Below are positions 54,807-63,873 of a stretch of DNA of 64,000 nt, in pieces. The DNA lies in the NCBI RefSeq assembly GCF_001936575.1, contig NZ_MSMP01000024.1, positions 1 to 64,000 on the forward strand, read 5' to 3'. This DNA comes from Tenacibaculum agarivorans (GTDB lineage Bacteria; Bacteroidota; Bacteroidia; Flavobacteriales; Flavobacteriaceae). Position 1 is the first letter of the stretch. The number at the start of each line of letters is the position of its first letter. The translations under genes and the position numbers were made by a program. Below the pieces are notes generated by a model. That model saw only the letters and a list, made by a program, of their open reading frames with translations. It was not told the DNA's origin and did no database searches.

Positions 54807-57743
54807 ATGCTTTTTAATCCCCATTTTTTTGCAGGCATTTTCTTTCAAAAAAGATTGCCTTTAGTAGTTGCACTTTTTTTTGTTCTTCTTTCATTTGCTC
54901 AACAAACTTATACCTATCATTTTACAACTAATGAAGGGTTACCTAGTAATGAAACATACAAGGTATATGAAGATGCGCATCATTTTATTTGGATTGCCAC
55001 CGATAAAGGTGTCAGTAAATACAATGGATATGAGTTTATAAATTATACAGTAGAAGACGGTTTAGGTGATAATACTATTTTTAATTTTTATGAGGATACT
55101 TTAGGACGGTTGTGGTTTTTATCATTCAATGGTAAACTGTCCTATTACTTCAATGGCAAAATATATGCAGTTGATTATGACATTCATTACAATGATATTG
55201 GGCACATTAAATCATTGTATTTGGATGCTAAAAACATCCTATGGATTGGTAGCGCCCAAGGAGAATTTAAAGCAACCTTTAGTACGCAAAACAAACTAAA
55301 AGTAACCCCCACAAAAGAACAATATGCCTTGAGACAAATAGATGATAAAGGATATATATTTTCTGGAAAACACTATAAAAAAAATAATGAAATTAGTTAT
55401 GCTATCAAGTTACTTGACAATGAATACATTTTAAATTATTCGCAAGAAGGAGTTATTCTTCCTTCAAAAAAAACAGATCATCAAACAAGAAAAAGCTACG
55501 CTGGTATCAGTTGGTTGATTCATAATAATGTAATTTACAATTCTTATAATCATCAAGCCTTAATTTTCGATCTGAATTCAAAAACACTAAAAACTATACA
55601 CTTCAAATTCGAAGGTAGAATAACTGGAACTGTTATAGAGGAGAATAAAAACCAATATGTTTTTAATAACATGAGTCGAAAAAAGATCTTCGCTATTCTA
55701 GACTCACCCCCATTTATTAAGCCTATTGAAACCAAAGATTTTTTTTTCATCAATGCCATTACAGATCATCAAGGAGGCACTTGGACGGCAACACATGATA
55801 AAGGTGTATTTTATGAGCCTAAAACAATAATTTATAATATTCATGCTAACGCTTATGAAAATGAAGCTATTGTTAATATGGTTAGCAACTCTTCTTCGTT
55901 GTATTTAAGATCTGAAAATAGTAATATATTTAAGCTATTAAACAACTATAAGTTTGCAAAAATTAAAAATGCTCTTTTTAACAGACTTCATGGAAGGTTA
56001 TATAATTTTAGAGATACAATTGCTTACAATGATATTATAGATGCAACACTAAAAACCATAGATCATAAGCCGTTGTTCCACCATCTCCCCAAAGGTGGAT
56101 ATATATCTTCTTTTAACGATAATCAGTTTACTTTATACTCTAGATTAAAAATACATATGTTTAACAAACATAGGCAACCTCTTTTTTCTTACAGTTTTTC
56201 AAAAGAAAATATTGCTATACAAAACATTTGCTATAAAGACAAAAACACCATTTACATAGCTTCTAGGCAAGGTTTATGGGAAGTAAATGACACTTGGAAA
56301 ATCTTTTTTAAAGGAGATGAAAATCCTATTTTTAAAACTCGTATTGACAAAATCAATAAAGATAAAACTGGTAGATTTTGGATGATTACGAAAGAAAAAG
56401 GGGTCATTGTTATTGATAAAGACAGTGTAATTAATATAACAACCAATATTGGTTTGCTCGGTAATATTTGTACGGGATTGTACATTGGAAAAAAACGGGT
56501 TTGGGTTGCTACCGAAAAAGGATTATCAGGTATTAAACTAGATGATTATACTAATATTGATAATTTTACACAAAAAGATGGACTCATTTCTAACCAAATT
56601 AATGACATACATGAATTTGACAATAAAATTTGGGTAGCTTCAGACAAAGGATTATCATACATCCATACAGATTATTCAAAAAAAACATACATCCCAAAAA
56701 TCTTTATAGAAAAGGTAAACATTGATGATAATCTCGTAACAAATCATAAAAATATAATCATCCCACCAAACAATAATTTATTACAAATAAATTACTTAGG
56801 CCTTTCCTATAGAGAACAAGGAGATTTACAATATAAATACCGTCTTAAAGGTTTAGATACCACTTGGCGTACCACTAAAAATAGATCTGTACAATATTCA
56901 ACACTTCCTGCAGGTAATTATACTTTTGAAATTAAAGCTGTGAACCACCAAGGAGTTTCTAGTACTGAAATAGGAACACTGAACATTATTAAAAAACCTC
57001 ATTTTTGGGAAACCTTACATTTTATATTGTCCTCCCTACTTATTTTCATTTTTCTAATTGTCATATTCGTTTACTACCGCATTAAAAGAATAAAAAAACG
57101 AGAATATTTAAAACAACGCGTTATTAAAACGGAGTTAAAGCTTCTTCGTTCTCAAATGAATCCTCACTTTACTTTTAATGCCATGAATAGTATTCAGTAT
57201 TATATTCAAGAAAACAATACTGATAAAGCACTGCATTTCATCTATCAATTTTCATCACTCATTAGACGTATTCTTCAACATACTCAAAGAGAAACTATTT
57301 CTTTAGATCAAGAGATAGAAGCCCTAAAACTTTATGTTACTATAGAAAAAGAACGTTTGAAAAATGCTTTCTCTTTTCATATTACTATTCATGATAATGT
57401 AGATGTAAAAACGACTAGAATTGCTCCTATGCTACTTCAACCGTACGTAGAAAATGCCATATGGCATGGTATTATGCCTAAGAACGATAAAAATGGAATC
57501 ATTTCTTTAACCATTTATACAGAAAATAACAGACTTATTTGTGAAATTGTGGATAATGGTGTCGGTAGACAAGCTTCTTGTTTAATAAAAAATCCAGAAA
57601 AAGAATCGTTAGGAATGGATTTACTCAAAGAACGATTATATTTAATTAATAATAACCAAATCAAAAAACAAACTACCGAAATCACTGATATTTTTGATGC
57701 ACATCAAAATAATTGTGGGACTAAAGTAAAACTAACATTATAA
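54807..57743 (+). CDS. Sensor histidine kinase with two-component beta-propeller (LytS-type)
   Basis: A 978-residue membrane kinase: signal peptide (residues 1-31), two beta-propeller halves of two-component propeller repeats over about 35-640 (ANIGLLGNICTGLYIGKKR-type repeats), a Y_Y_Y domain (about 670-715), one membrane helix (about 737-757), a LytS-type His_kinase domain with N-P-H-F near residue 786, and a HATPase domain (to 978). It senses an extracellular signal, in gut relatives often a carbohydrate, and passes it to the LytTR regulator two bases downstream. Confidence 0.93.
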   Translation: MLFNPHFFAGIFFQKRLPLVVALFFVLLSFAQQTYTYHFTTNEGLPSNETYKVYEDAHHFIWIATDKGVSKYNGYEFINYTVEDGLGDNTIFNFYEDTLGRLWFLSFNGKLSYYFNGKIYAVDYDIHYNDIGHIKSLYLDAKNILWIGSAQGEFKATFSTQNKLKVTPTKEQYALRQIDDKGYIFSGKHYKKNNEISYAIKLLDNEYILNYSQEGVILPSKKTDHQTRKSYAGISWLIHNNVIYNSYNHQALIFDLNSKTLKTIHFKFEGRITGTVIEENKNQYVFNNMSRKKIFAILDSPPFIKPIETKDFFFINAITDHQGGTWTATHDKGVFYEPKTIIYNIHANAYENEAIVNMVSNSSSLYLRSENSNIFKLLNNYKFAKIKNALFNRLHGRLYNFRDTIAYNDIIDATLKTIDHKPLFHHLPKGGYISSFNDNQFTLYSRLKIHMFNKHRQPLFSYSFSKENIAIQNICYKDKNTIYIASRQGLWEVNDTWKIFFKGDENPIFKTRIDKINKDKTGRFWMITKEKGVIVIDKDSVINITTNIGLLGNICTGLYIGKKRVWVATEKGLSGIKLDDYTNIDNFTQKDGLISNQINDIHEFDNKIWVASDKGLSYIHTDYSKKTYIPKIFIEKVNIDDNLVTNHKNIIIPPNNNLLQINYLGLSYREQGDLQYKYRLKGLDTTWRTTKNRSVQYSTLPAGNYTFEIKAVNHQGVSSTEIGTLNIIKKPHFWETLHFILSSLLIFIFLIVIFVYYRIKRIKKREYLKQRVIKTELKLLRSQMNPHFTFNAMNSIQYYIQENNTDKALHFIYQFSSLIRRILQHTQRETISLDQEIEALKLYVTIEKERLKNAFSFHITIHDNVDVKTTRIAPMLLQPYVENAIWHGIMPKNDKNGIISLTIYTENNRLICEIVDNGVGRQASCLIKNPEKESLGMDLLKERLYLINNNQIKKQTTEITDIFDAHQNNCGTKVKLTL

Positions 57744-57745
57744 AT

Positions 57746-58489
57746 ATGATTAATGCTATTATTGTAGATGACGAGTATATGGTTGGGGAAACTCTAAAAA
57801 ACCATATCCAAAACCATATTACAGGTATTACTATTTTATCTGTTATAAATGATGTAAAGAATGCAAAAAGTACTATTCTTAAACTTGCGCCAGATTTAGT
57901 TTTTTTAGATATTCAGATGCCTGGTTTAAATGGTTTTGAGTTACTTAGATCTTTTGAAGAAATTAATTTTGATGTTATTTTTACTACAGCCTATACTACT
58001 TATGCCATAGAAGCTTTTAAAGTACATGCCTTTGATTATCTTTTAAAGCCTATTACTATAGATGAACTAAAAACTACAGTTAACAGATATTACTTAAAAA
58101 GGAGAACATATAGTGATAAGCAACATATAACTTCTTTTTTAGAAAAAATCGAGCATCTTAGTTCTAAAACAGAACGTATAACAATTCCTGAAATAGGTGC
58201 TTTAACCATTATACAAACTTCTGATATTATCTGTTTAAAATCTGATTATGGGTACACAGATGTATATTGTAAAGATGGTTCTAAAATTACCTCTTCTAAA
58301 CCTTTAAAACACTTTTGTGAAATTCTAAAAAACAACACTAAATTCTGTGAAATTGGAAAATCCAATATCGTCAATCTTAATTACGTCACCAAATACTACA
58401 ATGAAGGAACAATTATATTAGAGAATACTATTAAAATTTCCGTCCCTAGAAGGAGTCGCAAAACATTTTTAGCTACTCTACAGCAATAG
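57746..58489 (+). CDS. LytTR-family response regulator
   Basis: A 247-residue regulator: N-terminal receiver domain with D8, D9 and phospho-acceptor D55 (VFLDIQMPG), the conserved lysine in YLLKP, and a C-terminal LytTR DNA-binding domain (about residues 140-245, with LKSDYGYTDVYCKDGSKI and FCEIGKSNIVNLNYVTKY). It is the natural partner of the adjacent propeller kinase (two-base gap). LytTR proteins bind direct repeats, and the downstream T9SS beta-helix gene is a likely target by position. Confidence 0.95.
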   Translation: MINAIIVDDEYMVGETLKNHIQNHITGITILSVINDVKNAKSTILKLAPDLVFLDIQMPGLNGFELLRSFEEINFDVIFTTAYTTYAIEAFKVHAFDYLLKPITIDELKTTVNRYYLKRRTYSDKQHITSFLEKIEHLSSKTERITIPEIGALTIIQTSDIICLKSDYGYTDVYCKDGSKITSSKPLKHFCEILKNNTKFCEIGKSNIVNLNYVTKYYNEGTIILENTIKISVPRRSRKTFLATLQQ

Positions 58490-58646
58490 AATATTACTTT
58501 TTCTTACCTCCCTTTACTACCAAATACTCTCTTAAAACAACCAATTTTTAGGGATGAGTCTCCATATTCTTATTTGTAAGAAAATTACTCTAAAGAGAAA
58601 CTATTTTTACTTGAATAATATAAGTAAATCTTAAAACCTCTTATTC

Positions 58647-60893
58647 ATGAAAAATCTAATTCTTACTTTATTTATTTTAATACCATGTTTCTTCTCTTTT
58701 TCACAAAAAAGCGCTTACACTACAGATAAATTTTCAACTAAAAAAATAAACAATACAAACTGTCAGACTGAAGTTGACTTCGAAATTATATTAAATCATG
58801 ATGGTTATTGGATTGGCTATATAAATAACACAAATCCTTATTTTCCTATAGATGCTTCTACTATGACATGGCAAATTACTACCCCATATTCATCTTATGC
58901 ACCTATAAGTGTGCCTTCTACTTCTACAAGTTTTAATTTCGCTCTTAGGTTTGGCTTTACATGGGAAACCTGTAAACTATATATAATTAAATTATCATAC
59001 ATAGATAATTGTAGTGGTAAATTAATTTCCAAAGAAAAAAGGATTCATTATCACCCTCAATTAGATCCTAGATCACTTCCCTCCTTTAATACGTTAAATA
59101 ATATGAATGGTATAAATAGTTTTCGTTCTGCCGGAGTTAAATATGTAAAAGCAGGAAGTATAGTTACTATACAAAACTCTACCTTAAAATTTGAAGGAGA
59201 AAATTCTGGAATCATCATAGAACCTAGAGGAAGATTAGTCCTAATTAATTCTACCATAGAAGGAATGTGTAATTCTTCTATTTGGAATGGAATAGTAGTT
59301 AAAGGTAATCCTCTAATGAGTGTAAATTTATTTGATCAGGGTTCTTTATATATAGCAAATGGTAGTGTTATCAAAAATGCTAAAAAAGCAATACAAGTAA
59401 AAGACGGAGGTATAGTACATGCATACAATAGCAATTTCATTAATAATGAAATTGCTTTAGAAGCTACTGATAGAGGGGATGCTACAATAAATTTTACAGA
59501 ATGCCATTTTGAAACAAACGACGATATTTTATTTGATAAAATGAGGTGTTTTACTTACTTAAAAAATTCTAAAGTTGAATTTTTATATGGCAATAATTTT
59601 GTTAATAAACAAACATCATTAAATGATATAAGAGATTATAGAACTGGCATTATTAGTTTCTATTCTTTCTTATCTGTAGGTCATGTACCTGTAACCTCAA
59701 ATCCTAATATTTTTAAAAACCTATATAAAGGAATTGATAATTATGGTTCTAATAGTTTACCTAATTCTTTAGAAATAAAAAGAAGCAAATTTATAAACGT
59801 TAACAAATGTATTTCTTCCTCTGGAAGTAATGGCGATATTATAGCAAAAAATGAATTTGAAATAACTGATACACTTGGCAATGGGATAACGAACTTTGCC
59901 GTTGGTTGGGGTGTTCATTCAAATAGATGTGTTAACCATATCATAACTGAAAATAAATTTAAAGGAGCTAATTTTAGTTATGGTATTATTAATTCTCAAA
60001 TAGGATCCATACCGCAAAATTTATTATTTACAATAAATAATGGTGCTACTGGTAATTTATACTTAAATACTTTTAAAAACACATATGTAGCAATTCAAGT
60101 ACAAGGGCCTAATATGCAAACCCAAATATCGTGTAATGATTTTACTAAAAATAATCTATTTGCTATCAATGTTGAACATTATAGACATAATAATGTAAAT
60201 TACATCGGTAGACAAGCTGATATAGGTAACTGCTCTAAACTTGCTGGTAATATTTTTGACTACTCAATAGGGTTAAATTGTTTATCTTTAAATCAATACA
60301 GGCATATAAAACTCAATAATACAGCTCCTTTAAATTATATTGATGTAATGCATAGTATTTCTCCTTGTGTAGATAGTAATGTTATATTTCCCAATTTAAC
60401 TACTAAATGTAGAATATATCCTACACCTAATAAATGTAAACCTTTACAAGCATTATCAAACAAGCCTTTTGTAAATCAGTATTCTTCAAGACAGAACGAG
60501 ACTGATTTAGAAACTGTATTACTAAATGAAGAAAATTTGCCTAACAACGATATATTTAAAGCTTACAAAGGCAACTATCTTCTTGATTTATATGTAGCAC
60601 CTTTATCTTCAGAAAAAGAAAAACCTTCAACTATTTCTAATAAAAAAGATAACATTTCTGTTTTTCCAAACCCCAGTTCTTCTGGATCATTTACTATTTC
60701 TATAAAAAATCAACCGATTAATAAAAACACACAATTAGAAGTTATTGATCTATCAGGAAAAATTCTTTTACATCAAAAATTAATGAGTAATGTTCATAAA
60801 TTAAATATTTCTAAACTTTCTAAAGGTATTTATTTCATCAGGGTATTTAATGAAGAAAAGAATATTAAAATAAGTACAATCGTATATAAATAA
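58647..60893 (+). CDS. Secreted beta-helix protein with T9SS sorting domain
   Basis: A 748-residue protein: signal peptide (residues 1-19, ending FSFSQK), then a region with many parallel beta-helix type repeats (RGRLVLINSTIEGMCNS, GSLYIANGSVIKNAKKAIQ, GGIVHAYNSNFINNEIALEA, YSFLSVGHVPV, and KRSKFINVNKCISSS). The C-terminal type A T9SS sorting domain starts near SVFPNPSSSGSFTISI and ends KISTIVYK. It is the first gene after the kinase-regulator pair, 157 bases away, so it is a candidate target. The ligand is unknown. Confidence 0.87.
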   Translation: MKNLILTLFILIPCFFSFSQKSAYTTDKFSTKKINNTNCQTEVDFEIILNHDGYWIGYINNTNPYFPIDASTMTWQITTPYSSYAPISVPSTSTSFNFALRFGFTWETCKLYIIKLSYIDNCSGKLISKEKRIHYHPQLDPRSLPSFNTLNNMNGINSFRSAGVKYVKAGSIVTIQNSTLKFEGENSGIIIEPRGRLVLINSTIEGMCNSSIWNGIVVKGNPLMSVNLFDQGSLYIANGSVIKNAKKAIQVKDGGIVHAYNSNFINNEIALEATDRGDATINFTECHFETNDDILFDKMRCFTYLKNSKVEFLYGNNFVNKQTSLNDIRDYRTGIISFYSFLSVGHVPVTSNPNIFKNLYKGIDNYGSNSLPNSLEIKRSKFINVNKCISSSGSNGDIIAKNEFEITDTLGNGITNFAVGWGVHSNRCVNHIITENKFKGANFSYGIINSQIGSIPQNLLFTINNGATGNLYLNTFKNTYVAIQVQGPNMQTQISCNDFTKNNLFAINVEHYRHNNVNYIGRQADIGNCSKLAGNIFDYSIGLNCLSLNQYRHIKLNNTAPLNYIDVMHSISPCVDSNVIFPNLTTKCRIYPTPNKCKPLQALSNKPFVNQYSSRQNETDLETVLLNEENLPNNDIFKAYKGNYLLDLYVAPLSSEKEKPSTISNKKDNISVFPNPSSSGSFTISIKNQPINKNTQLEVIDLSGKILLHQKLMSNVHKLNISKLSKGIYFIRVFNEEKNIKISTIVYK

Positions 60894-61114
60894 CCATTCT
60901 TTTTTACCAAATGCTTTATCCTAATAACCAATTTTACTTTAAAAGTGTCCATATTGCTATTCAAGGTTTCTATTGGGTTTAATAACGTTTACTTTTATTA
61001 TGAGTAACAACTATTAATTTAAAAAACCTTAAAGCTAATACAACTTACCTATTAAAAATAAAAGGGGAAGCCGAAAACCATACAGAGTAGGCATATTCAA
61101 AAACTTTTTATCAA

Positions 61115-61297
61115 ATGAAAAAACTAACAAAACTGTCAGATTTTAAAAGTACCCAATTAGATGGTAAATCTATGAATCAACTTCTTGGAGGAAGACCTGT
61201 TAATGACAAAAATCTTTCTAAAAATATAATTAGAGATAGAGTAACACCTAATGGAGGAATTCAGTTTTACCGTGAAGATTACATTGTCTTCGATTAA
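61115..61297 (+). CDS. Double-glycine leader precursor peptide of the grasp-with-spasm locus
   Basis: A 60-residue peptide. Its leader (KKLTKLSDFKSTQLDGKSMN) ends at L-L-G-G (residues 23-26), the classic double-glycine cleavage site of Bacteroidota natural-product precursors. The core is residues 27-60: no cysteine, one serine (S35), one threonine (T44), two lysines, four aspartates plus one glutamate, ending Y-I-V-F-D. The lack of cysteine argues against lanthionine or thioether products. The charged and hydroxyl residues fit ATP-grasp ester or amide crosslinks. A terminator follows at 61319, so the peptide can be made in excess. No exporter with a C39 peptidase is in the window. Confidence 0.82.
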   Translation: MKKLTKLSDFKSTQLDGKSMNQLLGGRPVNDKNLSKNIIRDRVTPNGGIQFYREDYIVFD

Positions 61298-61318
61298 TGC
61301 CTAGAAGTTAAACCTATA

Positions 61319-61352
61319 GAAAAGAGTCATTGATTTGACTCTTTTCTTTTTT
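61319..61352 (+). terminator. Intrinsic terminator between precursor and maturase genes (attenuator)
   Basis: GAAAAGAGTCA (61319-61329) and TGACTCTTTTC (61336-61346) form a perfect 11-base stem with a six-base loop, followed by a run of T. It lies 22 bases after the precursor stop and 31 bases before the maturase ATG. Readthrough would set the ratio of precursor to enzymes. Confidence 0.85.
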
Positions 61353-61382
61353 AGCACAATCAATATAACCATACTATTTAGA

Positions 61383-62348
61383 ATGATCCTAATCTTATCA
61401 GAAAAATCAGACATTACCACCAATCAAGTTTTGGATTGGTGTATTGGTTATCAAACTTCTGTTATACGTGCAAATGCATATGATTTAAAAATTGCACATA
61501 TCGATTACAGCAATAATTACATTCTTTTAAAATATAAAAAAGAAATAATTAAGTCAACAAAAATTAAAGCTGTATGGTACAGAAGAGCTAGAATAAAATA
61601 TAAATATCCTTCTATTTCTATAGAGAACAATCAACTAAAGAATCGTATTAAACAACATTTACATGAAGAATGGTCTGAAATGATTCGATTTTTAGAACAA
61701 TGGTTTAAAAATAATTCTGTTCCGTCTATTGGCAACTATCTGCTTAAAGATCGAAAGTTAACACAACTTAGCATTGCTAAACAAAATAGTTTACATATTC
61801 CCAACACAATAATTACTGCACAAAAAAGTGAACTTTTGCTCTTTTTTAAGAATTGTAAAAAAAATATTATCACAAAAGATATTGGTTGCTCTCTTTCTTT
61901 TATCTCTGATCATCTTATAATAGATGGATATACAGAAGAAGTATCTAAAGAATTTATTGATAACCTATCAGATACATTTTTTCCAAGCTTGTTTCAGGAA
62001 AATATTGTAAAAGTATATGAATTACGAATTTTCTTTTTAAAAGATCGCTTTTATAGTATGGCAATTTTTTCTCAACAAAATGAAAAATCGAGGATAGATG
62101 TACGTAAAAATGATGATGAAATACCCAATCGTAGAGTTCCTTATCAACTACCAAAAGAAATAGAGCATAAACTCTTATTAACTATGAAAAAATTAAATCT
62201 AGATACTGGTTCAATTGATATGATAGTAGACACCAAAGGTGATTATTACTTTTTAGAAGTAAATCCTTCCGGACAATTTGGTATGGTTTCTTCTCCTTGT
62301 AATTATTATATAGAAAGAACCATTGCCCAAGAACTACAACAATTATGA
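61383..62348 (+). CDS. gwsG: Grasp-with-spasm ATP-grasp peptide maturase
   Basis: A 321-residue ATP-grasp ligase of the peptide-maturase type (graspetide/MvdD-like group). The N-terminal half starts with the family-like MILILSEKSDITTNQVLDW and the VWYRRAR motif. The ATP-grasp core has LLKDRKLTQL, VYELRIFFLKDRFYSM and the metal/nucleotide-binding end SIDMIVDTKGDYYFLEVNPS, followed by GQFGMVS. Such enzymes activate side-chain carboxylates with ATP and join them to hydroxyl or amino groups. The ATG at 61383 is used because an earlier TTG at 61335 lies inside the terminator hairpin. It overlaps the next gene by four bases. Confidence 0.9.
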   Translation: MILILSEKSDITTNQVLDWCIGYQTSVIRANAYDLKIAHIDYSNNYILLKYKKEIIKSTKIKAVWYRRARIKYKYPSISIENNQLKNRIKQHLHEEWSEMIRFLEQWFKNNSVPSIGNYLLKDRKLTQLSIAKQNSLHIPNTIITAQKSELLLFFKNCKKNIITKDIGCSLSFISDHLIIDGYTEEVSKEFIDNLSDTFFPSLFQENIVKVYELRIFFLKDRFYSMAIFSQQNEKSRIDVRKNDDEIPNRRVPYQLPKEIEHKLLLTMKKLNLDTGSIDMIVDTKGDYYFLEVNPSGQFGMVSSPCNYYIERTIAQELQQL

Positions 62349-62560
62349 ACAACACAAAATTTTATACTGAATTTTCTACAAAAGATTTAGAAAAACTTCC
62401 TGTAAATTATAGAATGTTGACTAAAATTACCTCGACTTCAAAAATAATTAGCTCCGGTAGCGAAAACTATACAGGTATAAAAGTAAAGTTATATAATACT
62501 ACCATTGTAAATACTCCTAGGCACTATTCTTCAATCTCAAAGATTATAGATTTTGAATAA
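62345..62560 (+). CDS. Unrecognised 71-residue protein between the two maturases
   Basis: A small hydrophilic protein with high serine, threonine, lysine and isoleucine content, no signal peptide, no GG leader and no cysteine. Its start overlaps the ATP-grasp stop (ATGA) and its end overlaps the SPASM gene start by eight bases, so all three are translated as one coupled block. A stretch P-V-N-Y-R-M-L-T-K-I recalls P-V-N-D-K-N-L-S-K-N-I in the precursor core, which may be chance. Possible roles are a leader-binding adaptor, an immunity protein or a second substrate. Confidence 0.68.
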   Translation: MNNTKFYTEFSTKDLEKLPVNYRMLTKITSTSKIISSGSENYTGIKVKLYNTTIVNTPRHYSSISKIIDFE

Positions 62561-63632
62561 AAAGATACAACTATATAGTACATGCATACCAGTAAAAGGA
62601 GTTACCAGATCAGTTATTTGTGATTTACAAATGCAATCTATACATTACATCCCTAATAGTTTATATGAACTTATTGAAGATCATTTTGGAAAAACCATTG
62701 ATGATATAAAAGAAGCATATCAGAACCAGTATGATGATATCATAGATGAGTATATAGAGTATTTAAATGAAAACAATTGTGTCTTTTTTACAGATCATCC
62801 AGAATGTTTTCCTGCAATGAATTTACAATGGGATTATCCTTATAAAGTTTCTAATGCCATAATAGACTGGAATAAAAATTCTAATTACAACATTTTTGAA
62901 GTACTGAATCAACTAGATATGTTGCATTGTAAACATATACAATTCAGATTTTATGATCCTATTGAAAAAGAATTTTTATTGAAAATTTTAGATTTTTTAA
63001 ACCAAAAAGAGAGTATAATCAATTCTCTAGAAATTTATATACCTAATACTAAATGGATTCGACAAGAAGAAATGGAAAATTGGTTTAAAGAACACCTACG
63101 AATTTCGCTTATATGTATCCATTCAAGTTTTGATGATGAAATAATTAAAATTACAGATGATAAAATTTTTATTCATACAAAACAACAAATAATTTCCTCT
63201 AGTCACTGTGGAGTAATTTCCATGAACTACTTTTCTATTAATTTAAAAACCTTTACAGAATCACAACATTATAACTCCTGCCTAAATAGAAAAATAGCAA
63301 TTGATATAGATGGAGAAATTAAGAATTGTCCTTCTATGACACAAAGTTTTGGAAATATTGAAAATAATACACTTAAACAAACTCTAAATAATTCTGATTT
63401 TACTGCTGTTTGGAATATTCCAAAAGACAAAGTAGATACTTGCAAAACATGTGAGTTCAGGTATATCTGTACAGATTGCAGAGCGTATACCGAAGATCCT
63501 AAGAACCTAAATTCTAAACCTCTAAAATGTGGTTACAACCCACATACTAATGAGTGGAAAGATTGGAGTACAAACCCTTTGAAAAAAGAAGCCATTCATT
63601 ACTATAAATTAAAAGATTTTAAACAGACGTAA
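62553..63632 (+). CDS. gwsS: Grasp-with-spasm SPASM-domain peptide maturase
   Basis: A 359-residue protein whose C-terminal part holds a SPASM-type set of cysteines: CGVISM, NSCLNRK, KNCPSM, TCKTCEFRYICTDCRAY and LKCGYNP. The SPASM domain binds auxiliary iron-sulfur clusters in peptide-modifying radical-SAM enzymes. The N-terminal region lacks a CxxxCxxC motif, as is characteristic of GwsS, so it may support rather than catalyse radical chemistry. The start is TTG 62553, overlapping the 71-residue gene. It is the last gene of the block, and a strong terminator follows at 63763. Confidence 0.9.
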   Translation: MNKKIQLYSTCIPVKGVTRSVICDLQMQSIHYIPNSLYELIEDHFGKTIDDIKEAYQNQYDDIIDEYIEYLNENNCVFFTDHPECFPAMNLQWDYPYKVSNAIIDWNKNSNYNIFEVLNQLDMLHCKHIQFRFYDPIEKEFLLKILDFLNQKESIINSLEIYIPNTKWIRQEEMENWFKEHLRISLICIHSSFDDEIIKITDDKIFIHTKQQIISSSHCGVISMNYFSINLKTFTESQHYNSCLNRKIAIDIDGEIKNCPSMTQSFGNIENNTLKQTLNNSDFTAVWNIPKDKVDTCKTCEFRYICTDCRAYTEDPKNLNSKPLKCGYNPHTNEWKDWSTNPLKKEAIHYYKLKDFKQT

Positions 63633-63762
63633 TCATATAAAAAAACATAGATGCTGCAAGACTTCAAATAGCATTCACACTGATTTTTCTTGTAGGGAGT
63701 TAAAGGCATTATGATCAAAAAAAATAAAACCTTCTTAGAAAGACATATCGAGAAAGAAACAC

Positions 63763-63804
63763 AACAGATTTCATTTTTCTTTTCTAAATGAAATCTGTTT
63801 TTCT
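63763..63804 (+). terminator. Intrinsic terminator of the grasp-with-spasm operon
   Basis: AACAGATTTCATTT (63763-63776) and AAATGAAATCTGTT (63786-63799) form a perfect 14-base stem with a nine-base loop, followed by T-rich sequence. It is the strongest hairpin near the right end. Confidence 0.85.
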
Positions 63805-63873
63805 ATAAAAATATACTTCTATTTTCCCTCTAAATTTCTTTTTCTCAAAAACCCTACTATTCTCGTAAGCAGA

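Noticed and set aside
61335..61382. TTG at 61335 as start of the ATP-grasp maturase
   Set aside because: It falls inside the terminator hairpin and would add 16 unrelated hydrophobic residues before the family-like N-terminus.
63711..63791. A 26-codon plus-strand frame after the SPASM gene with a purine-rich stretch before its ATG
   Set aside because: It runs into the operon terminator hairpin, whose stem supplies its last codons; lysine-rich composition and no conserved feature make it likely chance.
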